A DNA stretch of 64,000 nucleotides from Rhizobium rosettiformans (GTDB lineage Bacteria; Pseudomonadota; Alphaproteobacteria; Rhizobiales; Rhizobiaceae): assembly GCF_016806065.1 (NCBI RefSeq), contig NZ_CP032406.1, forward strand, positions 372,001 to 436,000, in the 5' to 3' direction. The notes under the pieces are model-generated. The model did not search any database, was not told where the DNA came from, and saw nothing but the letters and a program-made list of their open reading frames with translations. The translations under genes were made by a program, and so were the position numbers. This document shows positions 1 through 6,995 of the stretch, piece after piece; position 1 is the first letter of the stretch; each line of letters opens with the position of its first letter.

Positions 1-1
1 C

Positions 2-259
2 AACGAGGCACTGTCTACCCATGAGATTCTACGCCATCTCGCCACAGCCTATGGGAAGACTCCTCGATCCATCGCGGTACCTTTGACCACCATGAAATAT
101 GCAGGAGAGATCCTCATGCAGCGACAGGCTGTGCTTCGATTGACCGAAAACCTAGAGGTGGACGTCAGTGAGAGCATGCAATTTTTGGGATGGCAGCCGC
201 CTTACGGCACGAGTGATGGTCTCCTCAAGACAGTCAGAATACAGACCGCTCAAGCTTGA
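2..259 (+). CDS. NAD-dependent sugar epimerase/dehydratase, C-terminal end (partial)
   Basis: Only the last 85 codons are inside the window; the gene enters from the left edge in the frame that ends at TGA 257-259. The residues include a segment reading LGWQPPYGTSDGL close to the C-terminus. This matches the LGW-P-P-(S/T)-x-x-x-GL signature found near the end of extended short-chain dehydrogenases acting on nucleotide sugars, such as the GalE/WbpV-type enzymes of O-antigen clusters. The Rossmann and YxxxK parts lie outside the window, so the exact substrate cannot be assigned. It runs toward the minus-strand polysaccharide operon on the far side of the transposon nest and may belong to the same locus. 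Confidence 0.6.
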   Translation, partial: NEALSTHEILRHLATAYGKTPRSIAVPLTTMKYAGEILMQRQAVLRLTENLEVDVSESMQFLGWQPPYGTSDGLLKTVRIQTAQA

Positions 260-343
260 CTGAACAGGCTCACGTTAACCTCAACTTCACCATGTTCCAT
301 AATTATGGATGCTAGCTGAAGGTAATGAGAGCAGGAGCGGGAC

Positions 344-484
344 ATGAAACCTTGGCAGGTAATTGCGACGCTAGCCCTAGCCGTTATGCTTTTGAGAGGC
401 GCCATCTGGGCGTTTCCTGAAGCAATGCACACCCGACAGCATATAAGCTGGATTGTAGAACGTCTTCCGACCGTTGAAGCATAG
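344..484 (+). CDS. possible 46-residue membrane peptide
   Basis: A short open frame begins at ATG 344, eight to ten bases after an AGGAGCGG ribosome-binding sequence, and ends at TAG 482-484. Residues 3-24 are hydrophobic and could form one membrane segment, followed by a basic and then acidic tail. I do not recognise a family. It follows the truncated epimerase on the same strand with an 84-bp gap. It may be a real small protein or the 5' remnant of a gene cut off by the transposons to its right. Confidence 0.3.
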   Translation: MKPWQVIATLALAVMLLRGAIWAFPEAMHTRQHISWIVERLPTVEA

Positions 485-802
485 CGAGCGGCTGGAGCGT
501 GTCGCGGAAAATGGGACTGGAGCGGTTCCCTGACTGAGTGGTGAGCGTCCTGTGAGATCACATCCCGCCCTCAGCCAGCACGGCCGAGTAGCTGAAACCG
601 AAAAATCAATGGGGCGTAGACGGCGCATACTGAATGTGAGCGTCCGGCGAACCCATTTTCGGGTGTGGAGAGATGGAAGAGGTGGCTCGGTTTGTCTGAA
701 CAGCTTCGGGCGTTTCGCTAAGTGGATTTCCGCCTCGATTATGCCGCCACCATCATTGGTGCCAGCGCGTTGAAGTAGGCCTTATCCGGCGTCTGCCGGT
801 CA

Positions 803-807
803 AGGGA
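803..807. repeat. target-site duplication of the IS2-group element (left copy)
   Basis: AGGGA immediately left of the element end at 808 is repeated at 2127-2131 immediately right of the other end at 2126. Five base pairs is normal for this group. Confidence 0.85.
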
Positions 808-839
808 TGGAGTGCTCCCCGTTTCACCGGACATGTCGG

Positions 840-1667
840 CTAGTTTGATTTAGCCCTGATGAACTGCCGAGGGGAAGCCATCTTGAGCGCGGAATGGGGA
901 TGGATTTCGTTGTAGTCCTCGATCCATCCGTTGATGAGCCGGAGCGCCGTTTCGGCGTCCGGTAGTGCTGCGATGCGGATATAGTCCCGCTTCAGTGTTT
1001 TGACGAAGGCTTCCGACATGCCGTTCGACTGCGGACTGGCCACCGGCGTGAAGCAAGGCGTCAGATTGAGCGCCTGGGCAAACAGCCTCGTGTCCCTCGC
1101 GGTATAAGCCGAGCCATTGTCGGAGAGATGCTCGATTGCGTGCGGGGCTCGGGTGGCTGCGAACCGCTTCTCGACGGCCTCCAGCATCATGTCGCGCACG
1201 TCAGAGCCGGAGATGCCCGCGTTGCCGACCGCCGTCCAGGCGATGATCTCCCGGTCGAAGGCATCGATGATGAAGGTGAGACGGATGACCTCGCCGTTCC
1301 AGCAGGTGAACTCCAGACCGTCCGAGCACCAGCGCAGGTTCGAGCGCATGACCATCACCTTGCCATCGTGGAGGCGGCCCTTGCGAACGGCCGTGTGTTT
1401 CTCCAGCAGCATGGCATGGTTGCCCATGATGCGATGAACCCGCTTGGCGTTGACGATAGGCTTATCGGCGGCTCGCCTCTCGCGATTGAGGAGCGCGGCG
1501 ATCCGCCGATAGCCATAGGTTGGCCTTTGATCCACCAGCCTGCGGATGATGGGCAAAAGCTCTGCATCCTCGGCCTTGTGATAGGAGCCGCGCGGCTTCG
1601 ATCTGCCTTTCAGGCGCTCGATCAGATTGGAACGGGACACGCCGAGCGTGTCGGCGACAGCCTTCAT
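840..1667 (-). CDS. IS2-group transposase OrfB (DDE integrase)
   Basis: This 275-residue protein resembles IS2 InsD along its length. Recognisable blocks are RPTYGYRRIAALLN, NAKRVHRIM, RWCSDGLEF with the first catalytic Asp, EHLSDNGSAY with the second, and SPQSNGMSEAFVKTLKRDY with the Glu. The ATG at 1667 overlaps the stop of orfA. The frame is also open upstream to the A7 run, reading TDIAADLVAEGRFP before the Met, as expected if most active enzyme is made as an OrfAB fusion by minus-one slippage. The stop lies inside or next to the left inverted repeat. Confidence 0.9.
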   Translation of the reverse strand: MKAVADTLGVSRSNLIERLKGRSKPRGSYHKAEDAELLPIIRRLVDQRPTYGYRRIAALLNRERRAADKPIVNAKRVHRIMGNHAMLLEKHTAVRKGRLHDGKVMVMRSNLRWCSDGLEFTCWNGEVIRLTFIIDAFDREIIAWTAVGNAGISGSDVRDMMLEAVEKRFAATRAPHAIEHLSDNGSAYTARDTRLFAQALNLTPCFTPVASPQSNGMSEAFVKTLKRDYIRIAALPDAETALRLINGWIEDYNEIHPHSALKMASPRQFIRAKSN

Positions 1668-2053
1668 CGGGAACCGTCCTTCGGCAACAAGATCGGCCGC
1701 GATATCCGTTTTTTTGAGTCCGCTTTGGACAAGGCTTCCCGCAGGATTTCGACCTCCATCGTCTTGCGGCCGAGCATGCGCTCCAGCTCGCGAACGCGGT
1801 CCTCCAGCTTCTTCACTTCCGAATTGCCGACAACCGGCTCGTCAGAATCCACGGCTGCAGCACCTCCCTCGCTCAAGAGCCTGCGCCACCGGTAAAGCAG
1901 ATTGGGCGCAACACCATGGCGGCGAGCGGCCGAAGACACCGTCTCGCCTGGTTCGAAACTCTGCTCAATGATTGTCAGCTTCTGCTCGGTTGTCCATCGT
2001 CTACGGCGGACATCACCCGTCAGCAATTCAACGTGTCGATACTCGTTAGACAT
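1664..2053 (-). CDS. IS2-group transposase OrfA (helix-turn-helix)
   Basis: The 129-residue protein has an IS3-type HTH (residues about 18-60; RRRRWTTEQKLTIIEQ, then SAARRHGVAPNLLYRWRR). A leucine-zipper-like stretch follows at about 80-110 (VKKLEDRVRELERMLGRK). It binds the element ends and provides the N-terminal part of the OrfAB transposase. The sequence TCAAAAAAACGG near its 3' end is the probable frameshift site. The start at 2053 sits about 70 bp inside the right end of the element. Confidence 0.9.
   Translation of the reverse strand: MSNEYRHVELLTGDVRRRRWTTEQKLTIIEQSFEPGETVSSAARRHGVAPNLLYRWRRLLSEGGAAAVDSDEPVVGNSEVKKLEDRVRELERMLGRKTMEVEILREALSKADSKKRISRPILLPKDGSR
1709..1715 (-). promoter_or_regulatory. 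probable minus-one programmed frameshift site (A7)
   Basis: Seven consecutive A residues on the minus strand lie within orfA, read as ..TCA AAA AAA CGG. Shifting one base back puts ribosomes in the orfB frame, which is open from here through its ATG. This is the standard arrangement in IS3-family elements. Confidence 0.7.
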
Positions 2054-2984
2054 AAGCCTGTCCTCAAGCCTGTGCTTGAGCCTTTCTGCTTATGCCGACT
2101 GTCCGGTCGAAATGGGGGGCAGTTCAAGGGATGAATGCGGGCGTCGGCTATTGTAAAAGGTCAGATAGCCGCCAATGCCCAGGCGGGCCTCAGATGCGGT
2201 CTTGTAGGCGTGGAGGTAGACTTCCTCGTATTTGATCGACCGCCAGAGCCGCTCGACGAAGACGTTATCCCGCCACGCCCCCTTGCCATCCATTGAGATG
2301 GCGATCTCCGCCTTTTTCAGCACGGCGGTGAAGTCGATGGAGGTGAACTGCGATCCCTGGTCGGTGTTGAATATTTCTGGCTTGCCATAGCGGGCGAGCG
2401 CCTCCTCGACCGCTTCGATGCAGAAGTCCGCTTCCATCGTGATCGACAGCCGCCACGACAAAACCTTCCGGCTGAACCAGTCCACGACGGCGCAGAGATA
2501 GACAAATCCTCGCGCCATAGGGATGTAGCTGATGTCCATGGCCCAGACTTGATTGGGTCTGGTGACGGCCAACTTGCGCAAGAGGTAGGGATAAATTTTG
2601 TGACCTGGCGCTGGTTTCGAGGTGTTCGGGCGGCGGTAGATCGCTTCGATACCCATCTTCTTCATCAGCGTGGCGACGTGTAGCCGCCCGGTCTCCAGAC
2701 CTTCTCCTTTCAAAAGCCCTTGCAACATCCGACTTCCGGCAAACGGGTAGTCGAGATGCAATTCATCGATCCGCCGCATCAGGGCAAGGTCGCCATCAGG
2801 CACCGGGCGTGGAGAATAATAGACGCTTCCACGGCTGAGGCCGAGAAGCTTCGCCTGGCGCACGACGGATAGCTTGTGCTCACGGTCGATCATTTCTTTC
2901 CGCCCAGCAATCCCGCCTTGCCGAGCGCACCGGATAAAAAATCGTTCTCCAGTGTCAGTTCGCCGATCTCCGTGCAAACGCAGT

Positions 2985-2992
2985 TTATCACG
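2985..2992. repeat. target-site duplication of the IS66 element (left copy)
   Basis: TTATCACG at 2985-2992 is repeated exactly at 5490-5497, on the two sides of the IS66-family element. Eight base pairs is the normal IS66 duplication length. Confidence 0.9.
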
Positions 2993-3076
2993 GTAAGCGA
3001 CAAGCAGACCCCATCTGGCGAAGCAGCTTAGCGGTCGGGTATCGGTAGCGGACAAGATGAACCGCTGTGAGCTTCT

Positions 3077-3460
3077 ATGTCTGCGCCTAGCTCTGGAACT
3101 AGAACTTTCCATATGATCGAGGCTGTTGCGGACCGCTTTGAGGGCGCGCCCCGGCAGCTTCGTCGACGCTGGTCGGATGATTTCAAAGCGCGGGCAGTGG
3201 CAGAGACACTTGAGCCTGGTTCGAGCGTCTCAGCGATTGCACGTCGGCTCGATATCCACCCGTCACAACTTTTTGGCTGGCGTCGCGCCGCGCTTGGCCC
3301 TCACAAAGAAAGCACAGGCTCGAGCGGTCATCAGGCAGTCACGCCATCCGCAGGCGTTGCGATAATCGAAGTTCTGATTGGCGATGTCGTCGTGCGCGCT
3401 CCCGTCGATGCTGACGAAGCTCATCTGCAGCGCGTGATCCGGGCGGTTCGTTCAGCATGA
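3077..3460 (+). CDS. tnpA: IS66 accessory protein TnpA (HTH)
   Basis: A 127-residue protein with the IS66 Orf1 helix-turn-helix (RRRWSDDFKARAVAETLEPGSS, continuing into AIARRLDIHPSQLFGWRR) in its first half. The family is needed for IS66 transposition but is not the catalytic subunit. The start could also be the internal ATG at 3113. The 3' end overlaps tnpB by four bases (ATGA), indicating translational coupling. Confidence 0.85.
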   Translation: MSAPSSGTRTFHMIEAVADRFEGAPRQLRRRWSDDFKARAVAETLEPGSSVSAIARRLDIHPSQLFGWRRAALGPHKESTGSSGHQAVTPSAGVAIIEVLIGDVVVRAPVDADEAHLQRVIRAVRSA

Positions 3461-3801
3461 TCCCCGCGGGTGTAAGGGTTTTCCTCGCCAGCCATCCCAT
3501 CGACTTCCGCAAGGGGCCGGACAGCCTGCTGTCGCTGGTGCGTGATGCTGGCAGTGATCCGTTCAATGGCTCGCTCTATGTCTTCCGGGCCAAACGGGCA
3601 GACCGGGTCAAGATCGTCTGGTGGGATGGATCAGGGGTCTGCCTCTACTCGAAACGGCTGGAGAAGGCGCAGTTCTGCTGGCCTCGGATCGGGCACAACC
3701 GGGTGCAGCTCAACCATGCCCAGCTCATGGCGCTCGTTGATGGCATGGACTGGAAACGGGTCCGCTCGGTGGCGGTGAAGCCGCCGGAGATTGTTGGGTA
3801 A
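3457..3801 (+). CDS. tnpB: IS66 accessory protein TnpB
   Basis: This is a 114-residue IS66 Orf2 protein. It shows the family pattern PAGVRVFLASHPIDFRKG near the start, then LYVFRAKRADRVKIVWWDGSG and the KRLEKAQFCWP segment. Length and order (TnpA, TnpB, TnpC) are as in complete IS66 elements. Its exact role in transposition is not established. This IS66 TnpB is unrelated to the RNA-guided nuclease TnpB of IS200/IS605 elements. Confidence 0.9.
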   Translation: MIPAGVRVFLASHPIDFRKGPDSLLSLVRDAGSDPFNGSLYVFRAKRADRVKIVWWDGSGVCLYSKRLEKAQFCWPRIGHNRVQLNHAQLMALVDGMDWKRVRSVAVKPPEIVG

Positions 3802-3874
3802 AGGCCTGCGGCGAAGTGAATCAACTGTCTGAAAGGGCAGGAAAACTGGAGCAAAATGTGCTCTGGTAGGCCTT

Positions 3875-5467
3875 ATGACGCCGCCCGATTTGCAGCTCCC
3901 GGATGATGTAGAGACCTTGAAGGCCATGGTCCTTGCCATGGCCGAGAAAGCTGCGCGCACCGATGCTCTCGAGAGCGAGGTCGCAGATCTGAAGGCGAAA
4001 AACGCCGATGCTGATGAACGCATCGAACGACTGACCCAGATCTTGAAAGCCTTCGATCGTGCCCGCTTTGGCCGGCGATCGGAGAAGCTCGCATCTCCAA
4101 CGATCGACGATGAGCAGCAAGCCTTCGTCTTCGAGGAAATCGAGACCGGCATCGCTGCAATCCGAGCCAAGGTGAACAAAGGTGCCGCTGATCCTGATGG
4201 GAAACGTGCACCCCGGCCACGCAAGGGCTTTGCACCTCATCTGGAACGGGTCGAAGTGGTGATCGAGCCAGATGAACTGCCCGAGCACGTCGGCAAACAG
4301 AAGGTGCTGATCGGAGAAGACGTCTCGGAGCGGCTGGACGTCGTGCCGGCGAAGTTCCGCGTCATCGTCACCCGGCGGCCGAAGTATGCCTTCAAGAACG
4401 AAGACGGCATCGTTCAGGCAGCCGCACCCGCGCACATCATCGAGGGCGGCATTCCAACCGAAGCGCTTCTCGCCCAGATCGCGGTCTCGAAGTATGCCGA
4501 TGGCCTGCCGCTCTATCGGCAGGAGGCAATCTATGCCCGCGACAAGGTCGAGCTTGACCGGAAGCTGATGGCTCAATGGATGGGTAAGCTCGGCTTCGAG
4601 CTTGATATTCTGGCCGACTACATCCTCGCCGAGATCAAGAAGGCGGAGCGCATCTTTGCTGACGAGACGACGTTGCCAACGCTCGCACCCGGATCCGGAT
4701 CGGCCAAGACGGCCTGGCTATGGGCTTATGCCAGGGATGACAGACCCTTCGGTGGCTGTGGTCCGCCGATGGTCGCCTATCGCTTCGAAGATAGCCGCGC
4801 GGGTGATCGGGTCGCCCAGCATCTGAGTGGCTATCGCGGTATTCTTCAGGTGGACGGGCACGGTGCCTACAACAAGCTGGCCAGATCCGACGGCGGCAAT
4901 GATGGCGTAATACTCGCAGGCTGCTGGTCCCATAGCCGGCGCAAGTTCTACGAGCTCCACGCCTCGGATAGCTCCAAGATCGCCACCGAGACGGTGGAGC
5001 TGATGGCGAAGCTCTGGGAAGTGGAAGCAGCAGCGCGGGGGCAGAGCCCTGACGCGCGTGTCGCGGCGCGCCAGGCGACATCTGCTGCTGTTGTCACCGA
5101 GCTCTTCGCCCTCTGGCAGAAGACCCTGCCGCGGATCTCTGGCAAGTCGAAGCTCGCTGAAGCGATCCGCTATGCCACCTCGCGTCGCTCCATCTTCGAG
5201 CGCTTCCTCACCGACGGCCGCATCGAGCTCGACTCCAACATCGTTGAGCGCGCCATCAGGCCCCAGACAATTACACGAAAGAACAGTCTCTTCGCTGGCA
5301 GCGACGGCGGCGGAAGGACCTGGGCGACAATCGCCACGCTCCTTCAGACGGCGAAGATGAACAACGTAGATCCGCAGGCTTGGCTCACCCAGACCCTTGA
5401 GCGCATAGCCAACGGCTGGCCGAGCAACGATCTTGAGGCACTCATGCCGTGGAGTTACGCGGGCTGA
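3875..5467 (+). CDS. tnpC: IS66 transposase TnpC
   Basis: A 530-residue DDE transposase. The N-terminus is a coiled coil (ALESEVADLKAKNADADERI) followed by ARFGRRSEK. A central region contains FADETTLP with the first catalytic Asp, then LQVDGHGAYNKL and CWSHSRRKFYEL. The C-terminal part holds LDSNIVERAIRP and KNSLFAGSDGGG with the conserved Glu region. It begins 73 bp after tnpB and ends 22 bp inside the right terminus. It is full length for the family. Confidence 0.95.
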   Translation: MTPPDLQLPDDVETLKAMVLAMAEKAARTDALESEVADLKAKNADADERIERLTQILKAFDRARFGRRSEKLASPTIDDEQQAFVFEEIETGIAAIRAKVNKGAADPDGKRAPRPRKGFAPHLERVEVVIEPDELPEHVGKQKVLIGEDVSERLDVVPAKFRVIVTRRPKYAFKNEDGIVQAAAPAHIIEGGIPTEALLAQIAVSKYADGLPLYRQEAIYARDKVELDRKLMAQWMGKLGFELDILADYILAEIKKAERIFADETTLPTLAPGSGSAKTAWLWAYARDDRPFGGCGPPMVAYRFEDSRAGDRVAQHLSGYRGILQVDGHGAYNKLARSDGGNDGVILAGCWSHSRRKFYELHASDSSKIATETVELMAKLWEVEAAARGQSPDARVAARQATSAAVVTELFALWQKTLPRISGKSKLAEAIRYATSRRSIFERFLTDGRIELDSNIVERAIRPQTITRKNSLFAGSDGGGRTWATIATLLQTAKMNNVDPQAWLTQTLERIANGWPSNDLEALMPWSYAG

Positions 5468-5492
5468 ACGGCCTCAGCTTGCCGCTTACTTA

Positions 5493-5729
5493 TCACGCGG
5501 CATGAAGCGTTTTGACATCGACGGTTGGTCCCGCCGGCTCCGCCTTCGCTTCATCGCCGAAAACGCCCGTCGCCCCCTCAAGGAGCTGATCTTTCCACTG
5601 TTTGATCTGGTTGGCGTGCACATCGAACTGCTGGGACAATTCCACCAGCGTCTGTTCCCCTCGGATGGCGGCAAGTGCCACCTTCGCCTTGAAAGCCGGG
5701 CTATGGTTCCGGCGCGGTCGTCTCGTCAT
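5493..5729 (-). pseudogene. IS3-family transposase OrfA, cut by the IS66 element
   Basis: The minus-strand frame from ATG 5729 encodes the usual IS3 OrfA start (RRNHSPAFKAKVALAAIRGE, then ELSQQFDVHANQIKQWK), an HTH protein. It reaches ..VDVKTLHA and hits a stop at the IS66 junction. The expected remainder (a GELTLENDFL-type segment) is found on the other side of IS66 near 2970-2900. It is in a different frame and preceded by about two dozen extra bases, so the gene may have been broken before IS66 arrived. Confidence 0.8.
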
Positions 5730-5816
5730 GGTCTCTCCTGTTTACGGCATCTAAGCCGAAGTCAGGCAGAAATTCCACTTATCCTAGCTGTGCAGATTTC
5801 CCGAGCCACCTCTTGC

Positions 5817-5840
5817 CTCCGACCAAATCACAAGTCGGAG
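5817..5840. other. hairpin between the transposon nest and galE
   Basis: CTCCGAC (5817-5823) pairs perfectly with GTCGGAG (5834-5840) around a 10-nt loop. A second, looser pair CGGAATC/GATTCCG spans 5844-5888. They lie downstream of the minus-strand polysaccharide operon and could slow or end its transcription, but there is no T tract. Confidence 0.3.
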
Positions 5841-5916
5841 CGACGGAATCAGAATTCGGCGAGCAAGGGAATCCTCAACCCGATTCCGCGTTCAATGGAC
5901 GCGCTCTAGCTAGGAC

Positions 5917-6909
5917 TTACTTGTCATTCCGCTTGCTAAGGAGGTCTTCCCAAGCAAGCGCCGTCTGCACTATGAGGTCAAGATCGTCGTACTCTGGCAC
6001 CCAGTCGAACTCCCTACGGGCGACTTCTGCATTTGCGATAACAGAGGCAGCGTCACCTGGCCTACGATCAACTAAACTGACCTCGAAATCATTACCGGAT
6101 ACCCGTTTGACGCAATCGACCACATCCAACACAGAGAAACCTCGTCCGTATCCGCAGTTGGCAACAATCGACCGCCCACCGGCGCGCATACGTTTGAGAG
6201 CTTTGAGATGAGCCGAGGTCAAATCAGAAACGTGAATGTAGTCCCTCACACAGGTTCCGTCGGTCGTCGGATAATCCGTTCCGTAAACGCTGAGCCGCGA
6301 ACGTTTACCTAGCGCTACCTCACATGCCACCTTAATGAGGTGTGTTGCTCCTGCTGTAGATTGACCTGTACGCCTTTTTGGATCTGAGCCAGCCACGTTG
6401 AAGTAACGTAGCGCTGTATAGGTAAGGGGCGTCGCGGCAGCAGTATCTCGCAGCATGATCTCCGTCATCAACTTCGACCAGCCATATGGAGATTCTGGAT
6501 TAAGTGCGGCGTTCTCAGCAACAGGCTGACTATCTTGAGGTGTTCCGTAAACAGCGGCAGTCGATGAGAAAACGAAATGCGGAACACCGGCTGCCACTGC
6601 GGCAGCGATTAAGGCACGCGACTTGACGGTATTGTTCTCGTAGTAGCTCAAAGGATCGGAAACGGAATCAGGCACTACGACAGAGCCGGCGAAATGAATG
6701 ATCGCTTCGATCTGATGATTCTTGAAAATAGAATCGAGTAGATTAGGATCGGCTACATCACCTACATAAAGCCGCGCTTCTGGTGCCAAAGCCCACCTGA
6801 AACCGGTCGAAAGACGATCTAGCACAACAACGTCCTCGCCGTTGTCGAGCAAAGACCAGACCATGTGACTTCCGATATACCCCGCCCCACCGGTTACGAG
6901 AACTGTCAT
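5917..6909 (-). CDS. galE: UDP-glucose 4-epimerase
   Basis: This 330-residue extended SDR enzyme interconverts UDP-glucose and UDP-galactose in the cytoplasm. The NAD-binding motif GGAGYIG is at residues 7-13, the catalytic SST at 115-117 and YxxxK at Tyr142/Lys146. The RYFNVAGSDP block and the DGTCVRDYIHVSDL block are typical of GalE/ExoB. It is the last gene of the minus-strand polysaccharide operon, 86 bp after the HAD gene, and probably supplies UDP-galactose to the glycosyltransferases there. Many rhizobia carry another copy elsewhere (exoB), so this one may be dedicated to the cluster. Confidence 0.9.
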   Translation of the reverse strand: MTVLVTGGAGYIGSHMVWSLLDNGEDVVVLDRLSTGFRWALAPEARLYVGDVADPNLLDSIFKNHQIEAIIHFAGSVVVPDSVSDPLSYYENNTVKSRALIAAAVAAGVPHFVFSSTAAVYGTPQDSQPVAENAALNPESPYGWSKLMTEIMLRDTAAATPLTYTALRYFNVAGSDPKRRTGQSTAGATHLIKVACEVALGKRSRLSVYGTDYPTTDGTCVRDYIHVSDLTSAHLKALKRMRAGGRSIVANCGYGRGFSVLDVVDCVKRVSGNDFEVSLVDRRPGDAASVIANAEVARREFDWVPEYDDLDLIVQTALAWEDLLSKRNDK

Positions 6910-6995
6910 AAATCTATCCTCACAAACATAATTGCGTACTGTACGCCGACGGATCGCTTGTCACAGCCGATCTCAAAGTACCGGCTGATATACGT

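Larger units (their letters stand above)
808..2126 (-). mobile_element. IS3 family, IS2-group insertion sequence (intact)
   Basis: The element is 1319 bp. Its ends are imperfect inverted repeats of about 33 bp: TGGAGTGCTCCCC at the left and TGAACTGCCCCCC (inverted) at the right, both followed by a ..TTTC-ACCGGACA-TCGGC block. A 5-bp direct duplication AGGGA flanks it. It carries orfA and orfB on the minus strand in the usual overlapping, minus-one arrangement. Both frames, the slippery run and both ends look intact, so it could still be mobile. It landed inside the orfB of the larger IS3-type element. Confidence 0.9.
739..2893 (-). pseudogene. IS3-family transposase OrfB, split by the IS2-group element
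   Basis: Reading from ATG 2893 on the minus strand gives an rve/DDE integrase. It has the AMDISYIP segment carrying the first catalytic Asp, the FNTDQGSQF segment carrying the second, and a downstream ERLWRSIKYEEV helix carrying the Glu. The frame runs to ...NSRRPHSSL and is then cut at 2127 by the inserted element. Its true end resumes at 802 as DRQTPDKAYF...MMVAA and stops at TAA 741-739. Without the insertion the two parts join in frame through the single AGGGA target copy. A chimeric stop at 2090 lies within the intruding element. The gene is a clear insertion pseudogene. Confidence 0.85.
2993..5489 (+). mobile_element. IS66-family insertion sequence (intact)
   Basis: The 2497-bp element starts GTAAGCGACAAGC and ends with the inverse of GTAAGCGGCAAGC, the typical IS66 terminus. 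It is flanked by the perfect 8-bp duplication TTATCACG. It carries tnpA, tnpB and tnpC on the plus strand in the canonical order. It sits between the orfA and orfB parts of the older IS3-type element. All three genes appear uninterrupted, so it may be functional. Confidence 0.95.
677..5814 (-). mobile_element. IS3-family element, interrupted by two other insertion sequences
   Basis: Imperfect inverted ends share the core AAGAGGTGGCTCGG, at 677-690 on the left and inverted at 5801-5814 on the right, with further similarity inward (an AAGTGGA block on both sides). Removing the IS66 element with one 8-bp duplication and the IS2-group element with one 5-bp duplication leaves about 1.3 kb, the normal size of an IS3-family element. 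The transposase reads on the minus strand: orfA at 5729-5493 and orfB at 2893-2127 continuing at 802-739. No target duplication is visible outside the ends, so the outer boundaries are approximate. The element is certainly inactive. Confidence 0.75.

Noticed and set aside
3457..3801. IS66 TnpB as an RNA-guided nuclease
   Set aside because: The name is shared with the IS200/IS605 TnpB nuclease, but this 114-residue protein is the unrelated IS66 accessory protein.
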